Assembly (NCBI RefSeq): GCF_016446285.1
Contig: NZ_CP054140.1
Span: 1,779,501 to 1,843,500 of the forward strand
Direction: 5' to 3'
DNA: 64,000 nucleotides
Source: Desulfobulbus oligotrophicus
GTDB taxonomy: Bacteria; Desulfobacterota; Desulfobulbia; Desulfobulbales; Desulfobulbaceae
A program made the position numbers and the translations under genes. The stretch's first letter is position 1, and each line of letters starts with the position of its first letter. Of the stretch, positions 1-8,871 are shown piece after piece. Under the pieces are notes generated by a model. That model ran no database searches. It saw only the letters and a program-made list of their open reading frames with translations, and was not told the DNA's origin.

Positions 1-727
1 GGCCGGCAATGCCATCTGCTTCCAGGCCGTTTTTCTTTTGAAAATCCCTGAGCGTTGCTTCAGTCTTGGGACCAAAGCGACCATCAGCTCTGAGGCCAAG
101 AGCCTTCTGCAGTTTAACAACCCAGGGGCCTTTATCTCCCCGTCGCACAGTATCATAGTCTGCCTGCGCAGGAATTTGCTCGGTTTTGTCGACCTTTTCG
201 TCGCTCTCCGGGTCGTCGCCGGCCATGGCAAGGGCGGTTTGTCGTACTTCGGCCACCCGTCTGCTCCATCCTCTGCCGAATGTGTCAAAGGCAGGTAGTC
301 CCTTGAGGAAGGAGAAGCGCCTGTCACAGAGCGCGGTGATAATGGTTGCCGAATCCTGAGAGGTTATTGTCTCCAGCGTGACAGGACCAATAACACCGTC
401 CTGGTCGGTATTGACCACAGACTGCAATGTTTTAACGGCCCGTCCAGGGCCGGAGTTGACGGCAAAGTCAAAGACAGCGTAATCAACACCGCGGGGTAAT
501 GCATCGCAGCTACACTTGTCCCAGTAACCGGTCCGATAGATGTGAGCAAGTTGTTCTTCGGTGATGTGTTGCAGATCGGACACTGTTTTCTCGGCACCAA
601 AAAACCGGCGAAAGGTAAGCAGCGTGACACCTTTCATCGTGGCCCCGCCGGGATCCCTGGGGTGGTCGGTAAATCCGCCTTCATGAAGTAGAACATTGTG
701 CAGCGATCTGGCGAAATTTTCTTGCAT
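1..727 (-). CDS. GH108 N-acetylmuramidase with C-terminal peptidoglycan-binding domain (partial, runs off left edge)
   Basis: The open frame starts at an ATG (727) behind a good ribosome binding site (AGGGGAGG, 4 nt away) and stays open to base 1, so the C-terminus is missing. Residues 1-120 read as a GH108 lysozyme-like domain: the start MQENFARSLHNVLLHEGGF carries the family catalytic Glu (residue 16) and is followed by DPGGATMKGVT, YWD and FDFAVNSG. The next part (to about 165, FGRGWSRRVAEV) matches the PG_binding_3 segment that follows GH108. After an acidic linker, the last visible 60 residues (GPWVVKLQKALGLRADGRFG, then FQKKNGLEADGIAG) are a PG_binding_1 repeat. Family knowledge: such enzymes cleave the glycan strand of peptidoglycan. 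No signal peptide is visible, so export would need a holin, a secretion machine or lysis. It could be a prophage remnant or an injected effector; no other phage genes are visible. Confidence 0.85.
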   Translation of the reverse strand, partial: MQENFARSLHNVLLHEGGFTDHPRDPGGATMKGVTLLTFRRFFGAEKTVSDLQHITEEQLAHIYRTGYWDKCSCDALPRGVDYAVFDFAVNSGPGRAVKTLQSVVNTDQDGVIGPVTLETITSQDSATIITALCDRRFSFLKGLPAFDTFGRGWSRRVAEVRQTALAMAGDDPESDEKVDKTEQIPAQADYDTVRRGDKGPWVVKLQKALGLRADGRFGPKTEATLRDFQKKNGLEADGIAG

Positions 728-763
728 AATGCCTCCCCTTATGACCTTTTCGATGGTTAAAGG

Positions 764-1243
764 TTAATTGTTCTGCTGGTTTTCCTCCCTGGGGCAGTCC
801 GTACCCCGGGTTGTTTCGGATGTGTCTGCTTTTTTGAGATATGCCCGCAACTGCTCAGTTCTGGCCTTGGTCATGGTGGTTAATTCGGCAGTTTCAAGAA
901 GAGGGGCTATGCTCCCATCTTCGGCAACACCGGCGGCAAAGACGGCATTCTTGTCGCGAAAAGCAAGCCAGGCACGCTGACTTGCCTGCAGCTGTACCTT
1001 TCTTCGCCCGTTCAGTTCGGTTGTGAGTTGTCGGTAGACCCTGTTGAGTTCAGCATCAGCCTCCTGATACACCCTGGTGGCACAGTGCATCATCTCTGCC
1101 GTGGAAACAGCGCGCGAGCAGTCCGTATCGGTGCCAGCCGTACCTGCGATCAGTCCCAACGGCCCTGCCAGGAGTATTGCCGACAACAGTACGAGAATGT
1201 AGGTGGTTTTTAACGACATAACGCGTTGTCTTTTGGGTTCCAT
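764..1243 (-). CDS. LprI-like (DUF1311) secreted protein, possible lysozyme inhibitor
   Basis: A 159-residue protein with an N-terminal signal peptide (hydrophobic stretch about residues 13-35 after a basic start) and the DUF1311/LprI core: Cys-x-x-Ala at CSRAVSTAEMMHC, the helix with LNRVYRQL, and SQRAWLAFRDKN. Members of this family include the mycobacterial LprI lysozyme inhibitor; many others are uncharacterised periplasmic proteins. It lies 36 bp upstream of the GH108 muramidase on the same strand, so the two may be co-transcribed and could form a hydrolase/protector pair (inference). An alternative start is the ATG at 1219 (MSLKTTY), which would give a cleaner signal peptide; neither start has a strong ribosome binding site. 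Confidence 0.8.
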   Translation of the reverse strand: MEPKRQRVMSLKTTYILVLLSAILLAGPLGLIAGTAGTDTDCSRAVSTAEMMHCATRVYQEADAELNRVYRQLTTELNGRRKVQLQASQRAWLAFRDKNAVFAAGVAEDGSIAPLLETAELTTMTKARTEQLRAYLKKADTSETTRGTDCPREENQQNN

Positions 1244-1299
1244 GGGTGAGTCGGCACGAGGAACCTTGCCTGAGACTTTACTCTCCAGGCTCGTGCGCT

Positions 1300-1473
1300 T
1301 TATCCCTGCTCTTCTGCCGTCTCTATGGCGCGTTTAAACCGTTCGGTTGAAAGACGCAGTTGGCAACCAGGGCAGCATGTACCCGGTTTTTTGAACCAAC
1401 TGACAGGATTGGTGATTTTGATACCGCATTTGGGGCAGGTCACGGTGATTATCTTGTCGTCCATCTTTGTCAT
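1300..1473 (-). CDS. Small zinc-ribbon protein (57 aa)
   Basis: A short reading frame with a textbook ribosome binding site (AAGGAGG directly before ATG at 1473). The protein begins MTKMDDKIITVTCPKCGIK and has two cysteine pairs, CPKCG near residue 13 and CCPGCQLRL near residue 36, which together form a zinc-ribbon-like four-cysteine site. The remainder is basic, then acidic. No further domain is recognisable and the function is unknown; small proteins of this type often bind a partner protein or nucleic acid. It is followed by the LprI-like gene 56 bp downstream on the same strand. Confidence 0.7.
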   Translation of the reverse strand: MTKMDDKIITVTCPKCGIKITNPVSWFKKPGTCCPGCQLRLSTERFKRAIETAEEQG

Positions 1474-1850
1474 CCTCCTTGGCAGAAAGAAAAAACCTGA
1501 TAACCGCAGTACGCTCCTTGATCGTTCTATTGGCTAGATGCAGCCGGTGGTAAGGCCGTCTGCAGCGATGGAGTATGGTGAACTGTATAAATGGCACATT
1601 ATCGATCATTTTAAGTTGCGTCAAGTACGATGGTACCGTGGTTTTGTTTCTGATCAGCTACGATATACTTTTCCGCAGACAGGATGCAGATATCAGCTGT
1701 CTCTGGTACAAAAATTTCACAACAGCGGTCCTGCCGCCATGGACCGGGAACACGTTTCGTTCTTCATCGGCCTGGATTCAGGCACAGTGACCAGCGCGTA
1801 TCATGGACTGCGGGTGGCTTTTTGTGCACCGATATGATGAGAAAATCCGG
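1474..1850. other. Intergenic stretch, no gene seen
   Basis: About 380 bp between the small unknown gene and the zinc-ribbon gene. Open frames here (for example plus strand 1538-1837) lack a ribosome binding site and their translations look like random composition. It probably carries the promoter of the minus-strand genes, but I see no convincing promoter or terminator. Confidence 0.4.
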
Positions 1851-2123
1851 TTATTTTTTTTTGAAGCGGAGCAGCACCTGGTAATTTTTGGTGTCCAGAT
1901 CCTTTGGCAGGACAGCACTGTCAGCGACCAGCAGCGTCAACACCTTGCCCTTGAACGGATCCTGTCGTGGTTGCCGACGTCGTTCCTGGCCGATGGGGCC
2001 GATGACCCGTTGGCGGGGGTTGCGGATATGCAGGAGTTCGGCCGTGATGAAGCTGCTGCCGGTGCCGGGTTTGCCGGCCGGCGGGCCGAGAGGTTCAATG
2101 GAGCCGATGATGATATCCACCAT
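1851..2123 (-). CDS. Conserved-looking hypothetical protein (90 aa)
   Basis: The ATG at 2123 has a strong ribosome binding site (AAGGAGG, 8 nt away), which is the main reason to accept this frame. The 90-residue product begins MVDIIIGSIEPLGPPAGKPG, is rich in Gly/Pro at the start and in Arg/Lys in the second half, and ends with three lysines. No signal peptide, membrane segment or known domain is visible. I do not recognise the family. A longer plus-strand frame over the same bases (1803-2303) is low-complexity and lacks a start site. Confidence 0.6.
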   Translation of the reverse strand: MVDIIIGSIEPLGPPAGKPGTGSSFITAELLHIRNPRQRVIGPIGQERRRQPRQDPFKGKVLTLLVADSAVLPKDLDTKNYQVLLRFKKK

Positions 2124-2317
2124 GATGTGACCTCCTTACAGGATGTGCATAGAGAGAGGGTTTGTTTGGGAACGCGTTGGAGCTGCCGGACAGTGTCTTG
2201 TTGTACAGTTAACGAAAAGGCGGACAGGAGGGGTTCGCTTGACTCGTATCATAGTGGAATACACTTGTTTTGCCCAGCTCCTTCTGCAGACCAGACCGCT
2301 TGACTTGACAGCCTTGT

Positions 2318-2845
2318 TTACGACGTGGCTTCAGCTTTTGGGCAACCCTTTTTGCCGGTGCCGGAAAACAGAAAACGCTGTTCAAGATTAAGCAGGGTCT
2401 GTTTCATGGGCAGGCCGCCGCCAAACCCGGTCAACCGGCCTTTGGCACCGATCAGACGGTGACAGGGGATGATGATGCCCAGCGGGTTGGCGTGGGCTGC
2501 ACCGCCAACAGCCCGAGCCTTGTTCCGGTTCCCGATCCGCTCGGCCAGCTGCCCATAGGTCATGGTATGGCCGTAAGGTATGGCACAGAGCTGCATCCAG
2601 ACCTGCTGTTGAAAGGGTGTGCCATGAATGGAGAGCGGCAGGTCGAAGGTGTGAAGGCGACCGTCCAGGTATGCCAGAAGCTGCCGGCCGGTTTCCATGA
2701 GAAGCGGATGGGTTGTGATATCAACAGGTGATGTCGAGACAGGGGAGGCTGCCTCATCGGGGAACAGAAGTCCACAGAGACCGGTTGTATCAGCCTGCAG
2801 GGTGAATTGACCAAGGGAAGTGGAGAGAACGGTGGTGCTCAACAT
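2318..2845 (-). CDS. ogt: Methylated-DNA--[protein]-cysteine S-methyltransferase
   Basis: A 175-residue suicide DNA-repair protein that transfers alkyl groups from O6-alkylguanine to its own cysteine. The active-site motif IPCHRLIG is present with Cys128, preceded by the helix-turn-helix region (MTYGQLAERIG, RAVGGAAHANP) and followed by GRLTGFGGGLPMKQTLL. The N-terminal domain is short and divergent, as in other Ogt proteins; length is usual for the family. The frame extends upstream to 3142, but that part has no protein-like character and overlaps the next gene, so the ATG at 2845 is chosen. A Lys/Cys-rich tail follows the conserved domain. Confidence 0.92.
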   Translation of the reverse strand: MLSTTVLSTSLGQFTLQADTTGLCGLLFPDEAASPVSTSPVDITTHPLLMETGRQLLAYLDGRLHTFDLPLSIHGTPFQQQVWMQLCAIPYGHTMTYGQLAERIGNRNKARAVGGAAHANPLGIIIPCHRLIGAKGRLTGFGGGLPMKQTLLNLEQRFLFSGTGKKGCPKAEATS

Positions 2846-2907
2846 GACTGGGTATACCTTACAACTGTTGAAGTTCCGGAGGTGCTGCAGCCAGAGATCG
2901 TGCCCTG

Positions 2908-3477
2908 TCAGTGCTGTTGCAGCGTATCTTTCTTGATGTGACCATCTTTGATCAGGGTGTGTAATTCGGTAAGCAGGAGGTCTTCTATAATCGCCTGTTG
3001 GCGAAGAACAGTGTTTGCCAATTGGTAGAGAAGGGCAAGGGACTGTGGAGATACTCCCCGGAGGATGTGCGTACAGTTGTAGTTGAGACAGAAGATGGGT
3101 TTGAGACGAAACTGACAGCCGTATGGACCTAAGAAACCACAATTCTCCGTGCTCTGGTGATCAAATGTCACCGGAATGCCCATGAGCAGGTTCAGCAGAA
3201 TCTGTATCACATCGCAGTTGTCTGCCATGTACGCGCTGCAGCAGCCACCGCCCGCACCGGCGGCACAGCGGCTGCAGAGCTGCCCGAGCCCCATGGCCTG
3301 CATATGCTGTTCCAGAGCCATGACATGGGGATGTACTGTGGTCAACGCTGAGGCTGACTGTGACATCAGTGGTAATTGATCGTCAAAAATCGCTTGCAGC
3401 CTGCGGGCAATGATCAGCTTCTCGTCAGGGCTGCCGTCATACAGACTGGAAAGGAATAAAGTGTTCAGAAGAGTCAT
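2908..3477 (-). CDS. Cysteine-cluster protein of unknown function
   Basis: A 189-residue soluble protein starting MTLLNTLFLSSLYDGSPDEK. It has about nine cysteines in a characteristic order: CSRC, GGGCCSAYMADNCDV, then C-x-x-x-GPYGCQFRLKPIFCLNYNC. The pattern resembles metal-chelating cysteine-cluster proteins of sulfate reducers, but I cannot assign a function. The longer upstream frame (to 3690) overlaps the PBP gene and is rejected; the ATG at 3477 leaves a 10-bp gap to the PBP stop, so the two genes are probably one transcript. The downstream ogt gene follows after 62 bp. Confidence 0.7.
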   Translation of the reverse strand: MTLLNTLFLSSLYDGSPDEKLIIARRLQAIFDDQLPLMSQSASALTTVHPHVMALEQHMQAMGLGQLCSRCAAGAGGGCCSAYMADNCDVIQILLNLLMGIPVTFDHQSTENCGFLGPYGCQFRLKPIFCLNYNCTHILRGVSPQSLALLYQLANTVLRQQAIIEDLLLTELHTLIKDGHIKKDTLQQH

Positions 3478-3487
3478 AATACTGTGT

Positions 3488-5341
3488 TTAGTGGAGAGCA
3501 TTGAACATGAACTGTTTCCATACCGGAGCCGCTGTCTGGCCCCCGGTTTCGCCGATACCAAGCGGCATGCCGCGATCGTGACCAAACCAGATGCCGGTGG
3601 TGAGATCACCGGCCGAGCCGACAAACCAGGCATCAATATGGTTGTCAGTGGTTCCGGTCTTGCCGCTGGCCCCATGTATTCCAGCCGCATTTCTTCCTGT
3701 ACCCCGCTGAATCACCTGGGTAAGCGTGGTGTGCAGCCAGTGGGCTGTTTCCGGTGCGAGAACCTGTTTTGCCGGCGGTTGCGGCCAGGGGGTGAACTGC
3801 CCTGCCTGTTGACTGACCCGGGTGATACCCACCGGCGCATGGTAGACTCCCTGATTGGCAAAAGCGGTGTACGCGGCGGTGAGTTCGAGCAGGGAAACCG
3901 GGGCGGTACCGAGAGCCAGACTGAGGTCAGGGGTCAGGGGGGCACTGATGCCCAGTTGTTGAGCAGTTGTAAGAACCGGCTGTACGCCGATCTTCTGTAT
4001 GAGACGGACAGCCCCTACATTGCTGGACTGAATGAGTGCTTCGGCAAGTGAGATGGAGCCGCGATATTTTCGGTGGTCATTGTGCGGCTGCCATGATTTA
4101 CCGTCGCCTCTGTTTAATGTGATGGGTGTATCGCTGACAATGGTTTTGGGCGAAATGCCGTGGATCAGCGCCGCGGCGTAGAGGATCGGTTTGAATGCCG
4201 ATCCCGGCTGCCGGTTTGCCTGGACTGCCCGGTTGTACTGGTTGTCTGCAAAGTTTATCCCGCCGATCATGGCCCGGATCCGGCCGCTGCCGGTGTCAAG
4301 TGTCACCAGTGCACCCTGGGGTATGGGGTCACCGGGGTGTCGCTGGGCAACTGTAACGGCCCCTGCCTGAATCGCCCGGGCAGCCTGTTCCTGCAATTGG
4401 TCATCAACGGTGGTGGCCACGTTCAGTCCCTTCTGATAAAGATCGGCTTCCGTATAGGTGTTCAGCAGCTGACTGCGCACATAAAGCCCGAAATAACCGT
4501 TCAATGCCTTTCGCCAGTTACCGGCAAGGGGGATTCCCTGTTCATAGGCGCTCCGGGCCGTGTCAGCGGTGATGATACCGTCTTCAGCCATGCGGTTGAG
4601 TACGTAGCGTTGCCTTGTTCGGGCAGCCTCAGGTTGTTTTATCGGGGAATAGGTGCTGGGCGATTGCGGCAGGCCCGCTAAAATTGCAATCTCTGTCAGG
4701 GTGAGTTGTGCCGCCCGTTTGCCGAAGTAGGTACGGGCCGCCGCTTCAACCCCATAGGCGCCTTCACCCAGGTAGATCTCGTTGAGGTAGATATACAAGA
4801 TCTCTTCTTTTGTCAGTAGCCTCTCCAGCCGAAAGGAGAGCACTGCTTCGGCCATTTTGCGCAGGAACGTCTTTTCCCGGTTGAGCAACAGGGCCCTTGT
4901 CACCTGCTGCGTAATGGTTGAACCGCCCTGACTGCGCCGTCCGGACCGGAGATTGTTAAACGCCGCTCGGGCAATCGACCATCCGTCCAGTCCCTCATGT
5001 TCCCAGAAACGACGATCTTCAGCCGCAACAAAGGCCTGAGGGAGCAGGGGCGGGAGGCTGCGGTACGGAACCAGGATCCGGAACTCTTTGGCAAGGGCAT
5101 CAATGGGACGATTGTTTCTGTCAAGGATGAGCGTTGCCACCAGGGGTTGATAGTCGTCTACCGAACGGATGTCAGGCAGGCCCATGAACCATGCCAGTAC
5201 CGTACCGATCAGCACTATGATCACTGCGGCAATGGTCAGCAGCAACCCGGCCAGATGATGCTCGTTCAGCTGCCGGCCCTGAAAGATCGGTGGCTGGGCT
5301 GGAGGTTCTGTTTGTGCTGAGGGTTTGGTGGACAAGAACAC
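3488..5341 (-). CDS. Class A penicillin-binding protein (bifunctional glycosyltransferase/transpeptidase)
   Basis: A 617-residue inner-membrane cell-wall synthase. One membrane segment lies at about residues 30-53. The glycosyltransferase (GT51) domain shows EDRRFWEHEG (catalytic Glu108), GGSTITQQ (139-146) and the ILYIYLNEIYLG motif. The transpeptidase domain has the nucleophile motif SAFK (Ser381), SSN (439-441) and KTGTT (561-565), so both activities look intact. Length is shorter than E. coli PBP1a/1b because the interdomain and tail regions are reduced. The start is a GTG at 5341. Divergent to mutL, with about 150 bp between them. PBP1A-type is likely but I do not assign a gene symbol. 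Confidence 0.95.
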   Translation of the reverse strand: MFLSTKPSAQTEPPAQPPIFQGRQLNEHHLAGLLLTIAAVIIVLIGTVLAWFMGLPDIRSVDDYQPLVATLILDRNNRPIDALAKEFRILVPYRSLPPLLPQAFVAAEDRRFWEHEGLDGWSIARAAFNNLRSGRRSQGGSTITQQVTRALLLNREKTFLRKMAEAVLSFRLERLLTKEEILYIYLNEIYLGEGAYGVEAAARTYFGKRAAQLTLTEIAILAGLPQSPSTYSPIKQPEAARTRQRYVLNRMAEDGIITADTARSAYEQGIPLAGNWRKALNGYFGLYVRSQLLNTYTEADLYQKGLNVATTVDDQLQEQAARAIQAGAVTVAQRHPGDPIPQGALVTLDTGSGRIRAMIGGINFADNQYNRAVQANRQPGSAFKPILYAAALIHGISPKTIVSDTPITLNRGDGKSWQPHNDHRKYRGSISLAEALIQSSNVGAVRLIQKIGVQPVLTTAQQLGISAPLTPDLSLALGTAPVSLLELTAAYTAFANQGVYHAPVGITRVSQQAGQFTPWPQPPAKQVLAPETAHWLHTTLTQVIQRGTGRNAAGIHGASGKTGTTDNHIDAWFVGSAGDLTTGIWFGHDRGMPLGIGETGGQTAAPVWKQFMFNALH

Positions 5342-5488
5342 GAAGAAACAGTACTGTAGAATTCATACTCGATACGATCCGGTCTGTGGCCGTTGCTCGG
5401 CCACAGGTCAGGGTCGACACTTTCTTGCAGTTGTTACCATGATTTGAGTATTTCAGCATCGCTAAAGCAAAACGAATGGTTGTAGCCC

Positions 5489-7309
5489 TTGTCACACATA
5501 CGAATTCTTGCAGATCATATAGCCAATCAGATCGCAGCCGGTGAGGTGGTGGAGCGACCGGCTTCGGTGATCAAAGAACTGGTGGAAAACAGCCTGGATG
5601 CCAATGCCGCCTTTGTTGATATTGAGGTGAGGCAGTCGGGAGGTTTTCTGCGAGTCACCGATGACGGTGACGGCATGGGCAGCGATGATGTCCTGTTGTG
5701 TATTGAGCGTCATGCCACCTCCAAGATCCGCGATGAGAAGCAGTTGAGCGCTCTGTCCACCCTGGGTTTTCGGGGTGAGGCCCTGCCGAGTATTGCATCG
5801 GTCTCATGGATGGTCATTCTTTCCCGGCAGCAGGACCAGGAGCTGGGGACCAGAGCCGAGATCCGCCATGGTGTCCTGCGGAGTGTTCACCAGGATGGAT
5901 GTCCCCGGGGCACGACAGTTGAAGTGCGACATCTGTTTGGGAATGTGCCGGCTCGCAGGAAGTTTCTCAAGTCTGTGCGCACTGAAATGTATCATGTTGA
6001 AGAGGTGGTGCGCAATCTGGCCCTGGCACATCAGCATGTCGGCTTTACGTTGAAGATTGAAGGTCGAACCGTACTCAATCTCCTGCCGGATACCGATGTG
6101 GAGCTGCGAGTACGTGAGATCTTTCAGTACCAGGGACCGCTGTTGCCGATACCCCCGCAGCCGGCTGATGCAGAGAGCACCATGGCGGTGGAGGGCTACC
6201 TGTTGCTGCCTGAGACAGCCCCTGCCGGCCGTGCCCAGCTCCGACTTCTGGTGAACGGCCGACCCGTGCAGGATGGCATGCTTCGTCATGCTGTCAATGA
6301 AGGTCTGCAGGGCTTTCTGATGAAAGGGTATCGACCGGCCGGAGTTTTGTTGCTTACCATTGCACCTGACCAGGTTGACGTGAACGTTCATCCTGCCAAA
6401 CGGGAGGTCCGTTTTCGTCAGGCAAATGTTGTCCATGGCATGGTTGCCGGTCAGGTGCGCCGTGCGATGAATGACTATCAGCAGCAACTGCGCACCAGTC
6501 TGTTTAGCCGTCCGGGTCCATCGTCGGATCAAGAGGCTGTTGAGCGTTCGGAATCTATCAATATCCTGTTGCCGTCATTTTCACAGCTCACCACCGCCGA
6601 GCCGGGTACTGCCCCATGTCTTGCCGTTTCGCCGCCACAGGCAAGGGTAGAGCATCAGACCAGCGAAACTGCTGCGCAGGAGACAGTACAGATCAGCTCT
6701 GAACCAACGGGTAGCTATGGAGGGCTCACGCTCATCGGGCAGCTGTTTTCGCTCTATCTTCTCTGTGAAAAAGACGGCCGGTTTATAGTGATCGATCAGC
6801 ACGCTGCCCATGAACGGCTACTCTACGGGAAGTTGTTACAGGAGTTTCTGGCAGCACGTGTCCCGCAACAGAGCCTGCTGTTTCCGGTGACTATTGAGTT
6901 AACCCCTGTGCAGGCAGAGACTCTGGAGGAGCATGTGGATGAGGTTGCTGCCCTTGGGGTAGCGGTGGAGCACTTTGGCGGGACCACCTGGCTTGTCAAG
7001 GCAGTGCCGGCTTTAACCAGCCATATTGAGCCGCAGGGACTGCTGCGGGAAATCCTTGATGCCCTGCGTGGACCCATGCGGCAGGAGGATGGCCGACCGG
7101 TGCCGCCGGCAATTGATGAGCTGCTGGCCTCCATGGCCTGTAAGGCGGCAATCAAGGCGGGTAACCGGCTCCAGCCTGTAGAGATGCTCAAGTTGCTGGC
7201 CCAAATGGAAGAGGGGACGATCTTTTCGCATTGTCCCCATGGTCGTCCGGTACTGAAAACGTTTACTGCCCAGGAGGTGGAACGCTGGTTCCATCGTCAT
7301 GGCGGGTAA
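5489..7309 (+). CDS. mutL: DNA mismatch repair protein MutL
   Basis: The N-terminal GHKL ATPase domain is clear: IANQIAAGEVVERPASVIKE, ENSLDAN, DDGDGM and GFRGEALPSI, followed by the ribosomal-S5-like domain (VNVHPAKREVRF). A low-complexity linker (about 345-395) joins the C-terminal dimerisation domain. That domain keeps ACKAAIKAG and CPHGRP, which belong to the endonuclease-type MutL site, but the main metal motif reads DQHAAHERLLYG from residue 436: the final Glu of DQHA(x)2E(x)4E is Gly447 (codon GGG). The start is a TTG at 5489, chosen because the family N-terminus begins there; there is no in-frame ATG upstream. Total 606 residues, normal for the family. Confidence 0.97.
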   Translation: MSHIRILADHIANQIAAGEVVERPASVIKELVENSLDANAAFVDIEVRQSGGFLRVTDDGDGMGSDDVLLCIERHATSKIRDEKQLSALSTLGFRGEALPSIASVSWMVILSRQQDQELGTRAEIRHGVLRSVHQDGCPRGTTVEVRHLFGNVPARRKFLKSVRTEMYHVEEVVRNLALAHQHVGFTLKIEGRTVLNLLPDTDVELRVREIFQYQGPLLPIPPQPADAESTMAVEGYLLLPETAPAGRAQLRLLVNGRPVQDGMLRHAVNEGLQGFLMKGYRPAGVLLLTIAPDQVDVNVHPAKREVRFRQANVVHGMVAGQVRRAMNDYQQQLRTSLFSRPGPSSDQEAVERSESINILLPSFSQLTTAEPGTAPCLAVSPPQARVEHQTSETAAQETVQISSEPTGSYGGLTLIGQLFSLYLLCEKDGRFIVIDQHAAHERLLYGKLLQEFLAARVPQQSLLFPVTIELTPVQAETLEEHVDEVAALGVAVEHFGGTTWLVKAVPALTSHIEPQGLLREILDALRGPMRQEDGRPVPPAIDELLASMACKAAIKAGNRLQPVEMLKLLAQMEEGTIFSHCPHGRPVLKTFTAQEVERWFHRHGG

Positions 7310-7340
7310 GGTGCCTGAATATCGGTATCAGGAGTTCATC

Positions 7341-8621
7341 CTAGGCTGCTGCCCGCCGCAGGACCGTTAAAAAACGTGAACGGAGACGATCGCTGAGCAG
7401 AGCACGTTTGACCGGAGAGAGCCGGAGGAAGCCGCCGACCAGGGCACGCATGAAGGCCTGTGATCGACTGTTCGGATTGTCGAAAAGCAGAGTCTGCAGT
7501 GTGTCACGTTCCAGGGCCTGGAGGATGACCCGTTCAAAGGTGTCCTCCGGATGCAGGACCTGCTGGGGCCGTGGGTGGAGACGGAGAGCACCGGTGGGAC
7601 AGCGCAGGGCACACACACCACAGCCCAGGCAGATGGACCTGATGTGTGCCTTTCGTCTGGGAGCGGATGCGGCAGTCGTCTCTGCAGATTCAATCAGGTC
7701 GATGGCCTCCACCGGGCAGGCCTTGGCGCATAGACCACAACCGGTGCAGGTGTCACTGTCCACTGCAGCAATGCAGCTTGATGTCACCAGAATACCCGGG
7801 TAACCGGTTTCTCGCACGCCCTGCAGCAGGTTGCAGCAACAGCCGCAGCAGTGGCAGATAAAACCGATATCCCGGCGTACATTGTCTGTGGACAGGGTCA
7901 ACCCCTGTTCCTGTGATCGTGCCAGAATTTCCCGCATCTCACTCTTGTCGATGGCTCTGGCAAAACCGTTTCTGATCATGAACGCAGCGCCAGACCCCAT
8001 GGAGGTGCAGGTTGCCATCGGTGTCCGGCAGGGTGCATGGCCGAGATGGTGTTTTTCATGGCGACAGGAACAAAGGCCCAGGGAAAATTCGTTCTGCTCA
8101 TCGATAATGGCCGAAGCCTTCTCATAATCAAGGATCTCAACATACTCGTCAAGGGCAGCCTCATGGGGTAGGGAGCGCATGATGGAGATCTGTTGCTGGT
8201 CGCCGAAGTTGGCGGCAACAAAGGCGGTATCTCCAAACATGTACGCCTGAAACAGCTCGGCCCACTGTTCTCTGGGCAGATCAGGGCCGGTACGCATCAT
8301 GGTGAATTCAAAAAATCCGATCACCAGGGGGCTGACCAGGTAGCGGTACTCGTGACCGTCCCAGATATCGAGCACCAGTCCTTTTTTGCAGAGCGCCTCC
8401 AGTATCTTTTGCAGGGCACGCTCATCTGTTCCGGTGATGGCGGCGATACGGCCAAGGGTGGCAGGCCGGTAAGGGAGACGGATGATCAGTTCAGCCTCAG
8501 CCGGTGTGTAGAGCGAACGCAGCAGTTGTGCAAAAACAGGTGTCCACGGGGTACGGATCGGTGCCTGGTCAAGGCGCGCACCCAGACGGCGATACAGATC
8601 TTTGCCTGCAAGATGTCCCAT
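7341..8621 (-). CDS. Multi-cluster 4Fe-4S protein with N-terminal winged-helix-like region
   Basis: A 426-residue cytoplasmic protein. Residues 35-90 (TLGRIAAITGTDERALQKIL, LCKKGLVL) look like a winged helix. Then come a Cys-rich segment (GLCSCRHEKHHLGHAPC, about 180-205), an HCCGCCCNLLQG cluster (about 265), and two classical ferredoxin motifs, CTGCGLCAKACP and CLGCGVCALRCP (about 293-350). Proteins of this layout are frequent in sulfate-reducing and syntrophic bacteria and are thought to be electron-transfer or sensing partners; the exact role is unknown. It is convergent with mutL (31 bp) and divergent from the hybrid kinase. The C-terminal 80 residues are helical and basic. Confidence 0.85.
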   Translation of the reverse strand: MGHLAGKDLYRRLGARLDQAPIRTPWTPVFAQLLRSLYTPAEAELIIRLPYRPATLGRIAAITGTDERALQKILEALCKKGLVLDIWDGHEYRYLVSPLVIGFFEFTMMRTGPDLPREQWAELFQAYMFGDTAFVAANFGDQQQISIMRSLPHEAALDEYVEILDYEKASAIIDEQNEFSLGLCSCRHEKHHLGHAPCRTPMATCTSMGSGAAFMIRNGFARAIDKSEMREILARSQEQGLTLSTDNVRRDIGFICHCCGCCCNLLQGVRETGYPGILVTSSCIAAVDSDTCTGCGLCAKACPVEAIDLIESAETTAASAPRRKAHIRSICLGCGVCALRCPTGALRLHPRPQQVLHPEDTFERVILQALERDTLQTLLFDNPNSRSQAFMRALVGGFLRLSPVKRALLSDRLRSRFLTVLRRAAA

Positions 8622-8871
8622 ACTGTTTTCTCGTCTTTTTTTCTTGTTGGCCGTGCCTGGAGATGGCTTATAATAAAGAGCAGTTACCAGATCCTGTAAA
8701 GAATTTTATTGCACTGGTCTTTATCGTTGCCGGGATTTGCAGCAAGTGTTGTCACGTATGTGTTTTTTTAGCCTGAGCGTATCACGTCTGCTGCCGGCAG
8801 TTTATGACCTGGTCGCCATGCAGCTCAAGGTGATTCTTTTTAAAGAGATCATGTTAAAGGAGAGGCAGTCT

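Noticed and set aside
1803-2303. Plus-strand frame of 166 codons
   Set aside because: It is antisense to the 90-residue minus-strand gene, lacks a ribosome binding site and has random-looking composition.
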